A stretch of DNA of 64,000 bases from Allobosea sp. Root483D1 (GTDB taxonomy: Bacteria; Pseudomonadota; Alphaproteobacteria; Rhizobiales; Beijerinckiaceae), in NCBI RefSeq assembly GCF_001429505.1, contig NZ_LMJW01000006.1, positions 101,959 through 165,958 on the forward strand, given 5' to 3'. Within the stretch, counting starts at the first letter, position 1. Every line of letters begins with the position of its first letter. The translations under genes were made by a program, and so were the position numbers. Under the pieces are notes generated by a model. That model was not told the origin of the DNA. It ran no database searches and worked only from the letters and a program-made list of their open reading frames with translations. Positions 31,673 to 38,128 of the stretch are shown piece after piece.

Positions 31673-32026
31673 ATGCTTCACCAACCAGAGCAGCTCGATC
31701 TTATGTTCCAGGCGCTGGCGGATCCGAACCGCCGGCAGATGGTGCAGCGGCTCTGCGAGGGGCCTGCGAGCGTCAGCGAGCTCGCTCAGCCATTGCAGAT
31801 GACATTGTCGGCGGTGGTGCAGCATCTCGCGGTTCTGGAAGGGGCGGGGCTGGTGCGGTCGCAGAAGATCGGGCGGGTTCGCACCTGCCAGCTCGACACG
31901 CAGGCGCTGCGGGCGGCGGAGCGTTGGATCAGCGAGCGCCGTGCACTCTGGGAGCGACGTTTCGACCGGCTCGGCGCCTTCCTTGCCGAGCAGGACCAGA
32001 ATCTGAAGGAAGAAGGCGGAGCATGA
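31673..32026 (+). CDS. ArsR-family winged-helix repressor
   Basis: A 117-residue DNA-binding protein. The core LMFQALADPNRRQMVQRLCEGPASVSELAQPLQMTLSAVVQHLAVLEGAGLV is a classic ArsR helix-turn-helix. No CxC metal motif is present, so it is probably one of the non-metal ArsR regulators that accompany SRPBCC/AHSA1 proteins. The ATG at 31673 starts the domain; an upstream in-frame extension covers the operator-like repeat and is rejected. It overlaps the SRPBCC gene by four bases (ATGA). Confidence 0.9.
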   Translation: MLHQPEQLDLMFQALADPNRRQMVQRLCEGPASVSELAQPLQMTLSAVVQHLAVLEGAGLVRSQKIGRVRTCQLDTQALRAAERWISERRALWERRFDRLGAFLAEQDQNLKEEGGA

Positions 32027-32496
32027 AAGACAGAACCGTCGTCCACGCCGATTTCACCATCGAGCGCCGCTACGATGCGAGCCCGGCCCGCGTCTTCGCC
32101 GCCTTCGCCGATCCGGTGGCGAAGCGGCGCTGGTCGGCCTGCCATGATGCGGGCGGGCTCGGCGAGCACAGGCTCGATTTCCGCGAGGGCGGCCGCGAGA
32201 CCATGCGCGGCGCCCCGGCGGAAAGCGGCGTCTACGCCATGAACGCGACCTTCGCGGAGATCCTGCCGGAGCAGCGCATCATCTACAGCTACGAGTTGCT
32301 GCGCGACGATATCCGCCTGTCGATCTCGCTGGCGACGATCGAGTTCCATCGCGACGGCGCCGGCACGCGGCTGCTCTTCACCGAGCAGGCGGCCTTCCTC
32401 GACGGCCATGACCGGCCCGAATGGCGCGAGCAGGGCTCGCGCATCGGTTTCGACCGGCTGGCCGAGTATCTCGCGCAGGAGCAGGCGCCAGCCTGA
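32023..32496 (+). CDS. SRPBCC/AHSA1-family protein (first copy)
   Basis: A 157-residue START-like domain protein of the COG3832 type, with the opening FTIERRYDASPARVFAAFADP and the C-terminal LLFTEQAAFLDGHD. Such proteins form a hydrophobic cavity and are usually of unknown ligand. It is translationally coupled to the ArsR-family gene and precedes a GST. A paralogue with the same opening lies at 33867 beside an HxlR regulator. Confidence 0.88.
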   Translation: MKDRTVVHADFTIERRYDASPARVFAAFADPVAKRRWSACHDAGGLGEHRLDFREGGRETMRGAPAESGVYAMNATFAEILPEQRIIYSYELLRDDIRLSISLATIEFHRDGAGTRLLFTEQAAFLDGHDRPEWREQGSRIGFDRLAEYLAQEQAPA

Positions 32497-32561
32497 ACCG
32501 CAGCCATCGTCGACCAAAACCCTTTCAACCCGCTCCTTTCCAGAAGCAGGAATGCACAATC

Positions 32562-33236
32562 ATGTCCCTGACGCTCTATTTCCACCCGCTCTCTGGCTTC
32601 TGCCAGAAGGTGCTGGTCGCACTCTACGAGAACGAGACGCCATTCACGCCGCAGCTCGTCAATTTCGGGGATTCCACCGAGCGCGCCGATTTCCTGAAGC
32701 TCTGGCCGATCGGCAAGTTCCCGCTGCTGCGCGACGACAGCCATGGAAGCCTGGTGCCGGAGACCAGCCTGATCATCGAATATCTCGCCTTGCACTATCC
32801 CGGCAAGGTGGCGTTGCTGCCGGAGAATCCGGTCGAAGCGCTCGAAGTCCGGCGGCTCGACCGGCTCTTCGATCTCTATGTCGCCATTCCCATGCAGAAG
32901 GTGATCCTCGACCGGCTGCGCCCGGAGGGCAGCCATGACCCGGTCGGCGTCGCCGAGGCCAGGGCGACGCTCGCTTCGGCTTATGACGTGCTGGAGGCGG
33001 AGATCGGCGGACGACAATGGGCGCTCGGCGACGCGTTCAGCCTGGCCGACTGCGCGGCCGCACCGGCGCTGTTCTATGGCGAGCGGGCGCTGTCCTTCCG
33101 CGACAGCCATCCACGGCTTTGGGCTTATTTCGACCGCCTGCGCACGCGGCCGTCCTATGCCCGCGCTCTGGCCGAGGCCGAGCCCTATTTCCAGTTCTTC
33201 CCGCGCGGAGAGGGTGATGCCGGCCTGTCGCGCTAG
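32562..33236 (+). CDS. Glutathione S-transferase family protein
   Basis: A 224-residue protein with an N-terminal thioredoxin-like domain (LTLYFHPLSGFCQKVLVALYENE), the cis-proline glutathione site in GKFPLLRD and ETSLIIEYL, and an all-helical C-terminal domain. Serine or cysteine at the SGFCQK turn would be the catalytic residue. The ATG at 32562 is chosen because upstream frame sequence overlaps the SRPBCC gene. It is probably cotranscribed with the ArsR-SRPBCC pair, suggesting a small stress or detoxification cassette. Confidence 0.9.
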   Translation: MSLTLYFHPLSGFCQKVLVALYENETPFTPQLVNFGDSTERADFLKLWPIGKFPLLRDDSHGSLVPETSLIIEYLALHYPGKVALLPENPVEALEVRRLDRLFDLYVAIPMQKVILDRLRPEGSHDPVGVAEARATLASAYDVLEAEIGGRQWALGDAFSLADCAAAPALFYGERALSFRDSHPRLWAYFDRLRTRPSYARALAEAEPYFQFFPRGEGDAGLSR

Positions 33237-33237
33237 C

Positions 33238-33756
33238 TCAGCTGGCGGCCCGGGTCTCGGCTGCCTGCTGCGCCACGACCTCCTCATAGGCCGCGCGCAG
33301 CCGCGCCACCACGCGCGGCCCGTCCTGCGGACGTGGAATGCCGAGATGGCTCTCGCGCAGCTCGTCCATGAAGTCGTCGAGCAAGGGTTGCCCGCCATCC
33401 TGCAGGATCTGGGCGCGCACCGCCATGTCCGGAGTCACCGGCTGGAAGCGCAGGCCCCAGCTCGACAACTGCGCCAGCACCGGCAGCAGCTGGATGCCCT
33501 TTTCCGTCAGGCTGTAGATCGCCTTCTGCTTGTGGCTGGGGTCATCGGCCTTGGTCAGGACGCCCACCGCCAGCAGCGTCTTCAACCGGTCGGCCAGGAT
33601 GTTCGAGGAGATGCCCTCCTGCGATTTGAGCAGGAGCTCACGGAAATGGCGGCGGCCGCCGAACATCATGTCGCGCAGGACCAGCAGGCTCCAGGCGTCG
33701 CCGACGACTTCCAGCGTCAGGTTGATCGGACAGCCCGAGCGGGGATTCGCGTTCAT
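33238..33756 (-). CDS. HxlR-family transcriptional regulator
   Basis: A 172-residue regulator. The N-terminal CPINLTLEVVGDAWSLLVLRDMMFGGRRHF is diagnostic, with the conserved cysteine at position 9 used for redox or electrophile sensing in some family members. The winged helix follows, then a C-terminal extension of about 60 residues longer than minimal HxlR proteins. It is divergent from the second SRPBCC gene, with two palindromes in the shared promoter, and convergent with the GST gene. Confidence 0.9.
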   Translation of the reverse strand: MNANPRSGCPINLTLEVVGDAWSLLVLRDMMFGGRRHFRELLLKSQEGISSNILADRLKTLLAVGVLTKADDPSHKQKAIYSLTEKGIQLLPVLAQLSSWGLRFQPVTPDMAVRAQILQDGGQPLLDDFMDELRESHLGIPRPQDGPRVVARLRAAYEEVVAQQAAETRAAS

Positions 33757-33777
33757 CTCGATCTCCAGAAAACTGCT

Positions 33778-33789
33778 TGCAATATTGCA
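33778..33789. promoter_or_regulatory. Palindromic operator candidate, HxlR/SRPBCC intergenic region
   Basis: TGCAATATTGCA is a perfect 12-bp palindrome 22 bases upstream of the hxlR-type start. It is AT-rich compared with its surroundings. Confidence 0.55.
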
Positions 33790-33811
33790 TCAGTCTACTT
33801 ATCTCGCAACC

Positions 33812-33832
33812 AGTTGCAAATCGCAATCAACT
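33812..33832. promoter_or_regulatory. Second inverted repeat in the HxlR/SRPBCC intergenic region
   Basis: AGTTG and CAACT bracket TTGC-AAATC-GCAA, a nested inverted repeat about 35 bases before the SRPBCC start. The TTGC/GCAA half-sites match those of the palindrome at 33778, which suggests two sites for one regulator. Confidence 0.5.
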
Positions 33833-33866
33833 AACCACGCCCACCACACTGCTCGAAGGAACGATC

Positions 33867-34343
33867 ATGACCGCCAACCCCGTCGTCCATGCCAGCTTCA
33901 CCATCGAGCGCAGCTACGCCGCCTCGCCCGCCCGTGTCTTCGCCGCCTTCGCCGACCCCGCCCAGAAGCGCCGCTGGTTCGCCGAGGGGGAGGGCTGGGA
34001 GGTCGAGCAGTTCGATGTCGATTTCCGCGTCGGCGGCCATGAGCGCAGCCGCTTCCGCTTCCAGGGCGGCCCGCCGATCACCAATGATACCGTCTACCAG
34101 GTGATCCAGCCGAACGAGCGCATCATCCTCGCCTACGCCATGGCGATCGACGGCGCGCCGCTCTCGGGCTCGCTGCTGACGATGGAGTTCGTGCCGGAGG
34201 GCGCCGGCACCAGGTTCGTCTTCACCGAGCAGGGCGCCTATCTCGACGGCAAGGATGGGCCGATCCAGCGCGAGGAGGGCTCGCGCGAGCTGCTCGAAAG
34301 CCTAGCGAAGCTGCTGGGCGAGCCGGCCGACGCGGCCGCCTGA
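33867..34343 (+). CDS. SRPBCC/AHSA1-family protein (second copy)
   Basis: A 158-residue START-like protein paralogous to the one at 32023. Both open with FTIER-Y-ASPARVFAAFADP and share EGAGTRFVFTEQGAYLDGKDG-like endings. This copy is divergently paired with an HxlR regulator. The ATG at 33867 follows GAAGGA. Its ligand is unknown; the family includes activators of Hsp90 in eukaryotes and polyketide cyclase-like proteins. Confidence 0.88.
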   Translation: MTANPVVHASFTIERSYAASPARVFAAFADPAQKRRWFAEGEGWEVEQFDVDFRVGGHERSRFRFQGGPPITNDTVYQVIQPNERIILAYAMAIDGAPLSGSLLTMEFVPEGAGTRFVFTEQGAYLDGKDGPIQREEGSRELLESLAKLLGEPADAAA

Positions 34344-34355
34344 GGTCCTGCTCAG

Positions 34356-34383
34356 GCTGAATGGAAGATCAACTCCATTCAGC
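34356..34383. repeat. 10-bp inverted repeat after the second SRPBCC gene
   Basis: GCTGAATGGA pairs perfectly with TCCATTCAGC around an 8-base loop, 12 bases after the SRPBCC stop. No T-run follows. The right arm TCCATTCAGC recurs at 36306 in front of the next-but-one gene. Confidence 0.55.
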
Positions 34384-34398
34384 GACAGTTCATCCCCG

Positions 34399-34412
34399 GC
34401 CGGCTAACCGGC
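34399..34412 (+). promoter_or_regulatory. Short hairpin in the leader of the SbmA/BacA-like gene
   Basis: GCCGG-CTAA-CCGGC forms a 5-bp stem about 77 bases before the GTG start. A near-identical hairpin, GCCGG-CTAGA-CCGGC, precedes the gene at 36352; both follow TCCATTCAGC. Confidence 0.4.
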
Positions 34413-34488
34413 ATTCTGGCGGCATCCGAACCGGGAAGACCCGGCGGATGCCGCTTCCGATGTCGCGATCCGGGGGGATCTCTCGACT

Positions 34489-36282
34489 GTGCTGAAGGCC
34501 GTCGATCCGAACACCGTGCCTGCCGGCCCGCCATCCGATTGGCAGGTCACCGGGAACTTCGCCCGTCTCACCGGCGGCTTCTGGCGCGGCGGCACAGCCG
34601 GCCGGGCCTGGTTCTGGTCGCTCGCGCTGGCGAGCGCGATCATCCTCTCCGTCTTCGCCAACGTCACCGTCAACCGCTGGAACGGCTGGTTCTTCGATGC
34701 GCTCGAGAAGAAGGATGGCGAGAGCGCGCTGATCGCCATGGCGGTCTTCCCGGTGCTGGTCCTAATCGCAGCGGGCCTCGGCGTCATCATCCTGATCTCG
34801 CGTGAGACCTTCCAGGTCCATTGGCGCGCCTGGGTCACGGCCAAGCTCGCCGATGGCTGGATCGGCGAGCGTAGATTCTACCGGCTCGGCCTCTCCGGCT
34901 ACGAGCCGGCCAATCCGGAATACCGGATCGCCGACGATGTCCGCTGGGCGACCGAGCCGGTCGTCGACTTCGCCATCGGCCTGCTCTCGGCCGTGATCAC
35001 CGCGATCACCTTCATCGGCATCCTCTGGTCGATCGGCGGCTCGCTCAGCGTCGAGATCCGCGGCGTCGCCTTCGAGATACCGGCCTATATGGTGCTCGCG
35101 GCGATTGTTTATGCGGTGCTGGTCTCCGGCCTGATCACCTGGATTGGCCGGCCGCTGCCGCGCTTGATCGCCGCCCGCAACGAGGGCGAGGCGCGCCTGC
35201 GTTTCGCGCTGATGCGCATCCGCGACCATGGCGAGACCATAGCGCTCTCGCGCGCCGAGGCGGGCGAACGCCGCGCCGTCGCTACGACCTACGACACGCT
35301 GGTCACGCGCTGGCTCGCCATGATCCGCCAGCGCGGCCGGCTGACCTGGATCACCAATGGCAGCGGTGCCCTCGTCCCGGTCGTGCCGCTCCTGCTGGCC
35401 GCGCCAAAGTACCTGTCCGGCGAGATGTCGCTCGGCGACGTCGTCCAGGTCGCCGCCGCCTTCGTCGCCGTGCAGAACGCCTTCAACTGGGTGCTCGACA
35501 ACTTCATGCGCATCGCCGAGTGGCTGGCTTCGGCACGCCGCGTCAACGAGCTCGCCATCGCGCTCGGCGCGATCGAGGCCGGCTCGGCGGAAAGCGACAT
35601 CGTCGTCCTGTCGAGCGAGGAGGGTGGCCTGCGGCTGGAGGATCTGACTCTGACCGATCGCGACGGCCGCACGCTGCTCGCCGATTTTGACTTGGCGCTG
35701 CCGGCCGGTGCGACGATCCATGTCGCCGGCGAAATGGGCCACGGCAAGGGCGCTTTGATCCAGGCCGTCGCGGGTCTCTGGCCCTGGGGCCGCGGCTCCG
35801 TCGCACTGCCGGATGAGGCGCGCATCGCGGTGCTGCCGCAGCATCTGCACCTCTCGGAAGGCAGTCTTCGGGCCGCGCTCGATCCGATCGGCGGCCATGT
35901 CGCCGAACAGGCAGGCGAGGTGCTGCGACGCTACGGCCTTTCAGGTCTCGTGCCCCAGATCGATCTGTCGCGCGATTGGGACAAGGCGCTCACCACCGGC
36001 GACCGCCAGCGCCTCGCTCTGGCAAGGGCCGAACTGGCCGAGCCCGACATCCTCGTGCTCGACGAAGCGACGAGCGGGCTCGAGACCGATGCCGCGCTGG
36101 AGCTGCTGGCACGGCTGAGGGCCGCCCGGCCGCAAGCGGTCATGTTGCTGATCGGTCAGAGCCCCGGCTTTGCCGAGGCCGCCGACCGCCACCTCACAAT
36201 GCGCCGGGCCGGAGGCGTAGCGCGCATCGCTTCCAGCGATGGCGCGCGTCCGGCAGCGCTCGCCGAAGCCGGCGGTAGCTGA
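34489..36282 (+). CDS. SbmA/BacA/YddA-type ABC membrane protein with degenerate ATPase domain
   Basis: A 597-residue half-transporter: residues 40-330 form an ABC_membrane_2 domain with several helices (ETFQVHWRAWVTAKLADGWI is typical of the family), and residues 370-580 form the nucleotide-binding domain. The NBD is altered. Walker A reads GEMGHGKGA (414-422), with glycine 421 replacing the Mg-binding serine or threonine; the signature is LTTGD (501-505) in place of LSxGE; and the switch histidine appears to be Q557. Walker B DILVLDEATSG with E526 is intact. Start is a GTG. Transport of peptides or fatty acyl compounds is known for relatives; here it is unproven. Confidence 0.85.
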   Translation: MLKAVDPNTVPAGPPSDWQVTGNFARLTGGFWRGGTAGRAWFWSLALASAIILSVFANVTVNRWNGWFFDALEKKDGESALIAMAVFPVLVLIAAGLGVIILISRETFQVHWRAWVTAKLADGWIGERRFYRLGLSGYEPANPEYRIADDVRWATEPVVDFAIGLLSAVITAITFIGILWSIGGSLSVEIRGVAFEIPAYMVLAAIVYAVLVSGLITWIGRPLPRLIAARNEGEARLRFALMRIRDHGETIALSRAEAGERRAVATTYDTLVTRWLAMIRQRGRLTWITNGSGALVPVVPLLLAAPKYLSGEMSLGDVVQVAAAFVAVQNAFNWVLDNFMRIAEWLASARRVNELAIALGAIEAGSAESDIVVLSSEEGGLRLEDLTLTDRDGRTLLADFDLALPAGATIHVAGEMGHGKGALIQAVAGLWPWGRGSVALPDEARIAVLPQHLHLSEGSLRAALDPIGGHVAEQAGEVLRRYGLSGLVPQIDLSRDWDKALTTGDRQRLALARAELAEPDILVLDEATSGLETDAALELLARLRAARPQAVMLLIGQSPGFAEAADRHLTMRRAGGVARIASSDGARPAALAEAGGS

Positions 36283-36305
36283 GCTTCGGGCGCAATCTGG
36301 ATCGA

Positions 36306-36330
36306 TCCATTCAGCGCCGGCTAGACCGGC
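36306..36330 (+). promoter_or_regulatory. Leader hairpin related to the one at 34399
   Basis: TCCATTCAGC is followed immediately by GCCGG-CTAGA-CCGGC, ending 21 bases before the start of the 187-residue protein. The same two motifs precede the ABC gene, separated there by 15 bases. Confidence 0.4.
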
Positions 36331-36351
36331 CTTTCAAAACGGAGCTTTGTT

Positions 36352-36915
36352 ATGTTGAACATCTGGGACGTCTATTGGGGCCTGCGGGTCGAGCAGTGCC
36401 CCTGCGACGTGCATTTCGTCGAATGGCTGGAAGAGCAGGGCCTGACCGGCAAGCGCATCTATCATTTCGGCACCGGCGGCCACCATTATGTCGGCATCCG
36501 CTGCGCCGAGCCGGAATTCGACAACACGGTGCTCGGCATCACCGCCTCGCCGAAGGAATACGAGGCCTTCGTCAAGCTCGCGATCGACAATCCGACGATC
36601 ACCAAGACCTATTCAGCCTATTTCGGCGACATCTACACCAGCAATGCCCGGCTGCTGCCGCGCTTCGACGTCGTCACGCTGTTCCACTCCTGCGAGTTCC
36701 GCAGCGAGAAGAACGACGCCTATGGCGCGCTCACCGATCTCGAGGTGATGCAGCTCTTCACCGACCAGACCGACGCTGGCGGCTATATCCTGTTCTACAC
36801 CGGCTCCTTCGCCTATGAGGCGGCCAAGCCGATCATCGCGGACTGGGCGACGTCGCATGCGGTCGAGGAGATCGGCGAGTTCAAGACGCTCCGCGTCTTC
36901 CGCAAGACCGCCTGA
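36352..36915 (+). CDS. Unrecognised protein with possible methyltransferase-like fold
   Basis: A 187-residue soluble protein with GGAG seven bases before its ATG. I do not recognise the family. Features suggest a Rossmann-like sheet: RIYHFGTGGHHYVGIRC could be a glycine loop after strand one, VLGITASPKEYEAF strand two, YFGDIYTS and FDVVTLFHSCEF strands three and four, and GGYILFYTG strand five. The loop lacks the usual acidic residue and GxGxG spacing of class I methyltransferases. It lies 69 bases after the ABC gene on the same strand and shares a leader hairpin type with it. Confidence 0.7.
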   Translation: MLNIWDVYWGLRVEQCPCDVHFVEWLEEQGLTGKRIYHFGTGGHHYVGIRCAEPEFDNTVLGITASPKEYEAFVKLAIDNPTITKTYSAYFGDIYTSNARLLPRFDVVTLFHSCEFRSEKNDAYGALTDLEVMQLFTDQTDAGGYILFYTGSFAYEAAKPIIADWATSHAVEEIGEFKTLRVFRKTA

Positions 36916-36941
36916 TCGAGCAGGCCGAGCCCGTAGAGCAT

Positions 36942-37829
36942 GTGCCCGTGCGTCCGAGTTTGGATGAGATAGCGTCCGCCCTCGGACGCCCTGAGGTTCT
37001 GTCAGCAGTCGTCATCGAGCGCGGACAGAACAATCTCGCGCTCGACACCGGGGAGCTGATCATTCGGCTTCCCCGGCACGATGACGCGCGTCGCGATATC
37101 GTGCAGGAAGCGAAGACCCTTGCGGCACTCGCCAGCCGGTTGCCGCTGCCTATCCCAAGCGTAAGCATCATCAGGCTTGCTTCTGGCATTGCCGCCACGC
37201 ACGCGAAACTGGCCGGAACGCCTCTGCTGAATCTCGCCGGTATGAGCGATGTGCAACGTCGACGGCTGGCAAGCACGCTCGCCGGCTTCCTCCTCGCCTT
37301 GCACGCGCTGCCGCTCGATACGCTCGGCGTGCCTGCCGGAACGGACGATCCCCTGGGGGAGTGGCACGAACTCTTGGCCAAGACTGACGAAAAGGTCCTG
37401 CCACTGCTGCCTGCCGACACTGCCGCCGCGGTCCGGGGTGTGTTCGAGCAATTCCTATCAGCCGATGATCTGCCGCACGCTGCGGCGATCATCCATGGCG
37501 ATTTCGGCACGGGGAACATACTCGTCGATGACGGGCAGGTGTCTGGCATCATCGACTTTGCCGGGTGCGCGATCGGCGACCCCGCCTATGACCTTGCCAG
37601 TCTGTCGGCGGGTCTGGGTGACGATTTCCTTGCGCTCTTGCGGCCGCATTATCCCGGAATCGATGCCATGTGGGATCGGATCCGCTTCTATCGCAGCATA
37701 TTCCCGTTGCTGGATGTCCTCTTCGGTCTGGACCATGGCGATGAGGGCGCGCTGAATGCCGGGCTTGAGGAACTCCTGCGTCGCGAGTGCTTGCCGCCTC
37801 GACTTGTACAACCCGGCGATTGGCGCTAG
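36942..37829 (+). CDS. APH-fold phosphotransferase (aminoglycoside phosphotransferase-like)
   Basis: A 295-residue kinase-like protein. The catalytic loop HGDFGTGNILVDDG holds the Brenner motif, and IIDFAGCAIGDPAYDLA the metal-binding aspartate. The N-terminal lobe is small, with RGQNNLALDTGELIIRLPR as the nucleotide strands. Start is a GTG at 36942, with another GTG two codons later. Similarity at this level does not prove aminoglycoside resistance; homologues include homoserine, choline and macrolide kinases. It follows the unknown protein by 26 bases. Confidence 0.82.
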   Translation: MPVRPSLDEIASALGRPEVLSAVVIERGQNNLALDTGELIIRLPRHDDARRDIVQEAKTLAALASRLPLPIPSVSIIRLASGIAATHAKLAGTPLLNLAGMSDVQRRRLASTLAGFLLALHALPLDTLGVPAGTDDPLGEWHELLAKTDEKVLPLLPADTAAAVRGVFEQFLSADDLPHAAAIIHGDFGTGNILVDDGQVSGIIDFAGCAIGDPAYDLASLSAGLGDDFLALLRPHYPGIDAMWDRIRFYRSIFPLLDVLFGLDHGDEGALNAGLEELLRRECLPPRLVQPGDWR

Positions 37830-38128
37830 CTCTCGGCCGTCGATCCACTTGGAACCGAGGGCTGCGTGATCACGTTCTTTCGTCACCATCGTCAGCGCGG
37901 CCCCGTTCAGGCCCTGCAAGCCGGCTTGCAGGGCTGACCGCACAGGCGATCCCCACGGTTCTCTTTTCGGTCTGCCCTTCGTGAGGGCGTAGCGTCTTCG
38001 AGCCCAGAGCTCGGCTCAGCTGCGCCTGATCCCCTCATCGAGCCAGGCGTTCCGCATTCGTGATGCTCCGGGGCAAGGACCCCCGGGCCGAATGACGGCG
38101 CGCGGCTCGGGCAGTTCCGAGACCGACC
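37830..38128. other. Intergenic region without a recognised gene
   Basis: About 300 bases between the APH-fold gene and the ABC-F gene. It holds the 24-bp palindrome at 37911 and a second, shorter stem near 38068 (CCGGGG with CCCCCGG). A minus-strand frame runs through it into the APH gene but has no recognisable domain. Confidence 0.5.
37911..37934. repeat. Perfect 24-bp palindrome
   Basis: GCCCTGCAAGCC is followed directly by its exact reverse complement with no loop, 82 bases after the APH-fold stop. No T-run lies on either side. It may be a transcript-end hairpin or a protein-binding site. Confidence 0.6.

Noticed and set aside
37458..37943. Minus-strand frame across the APH-fold gene end and the following gap
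   Set aside because: Its part outside the APH gene is short, with no recognised family; the sense gene has clear kinase motifs. I considered a transposase remnant but could not support it.
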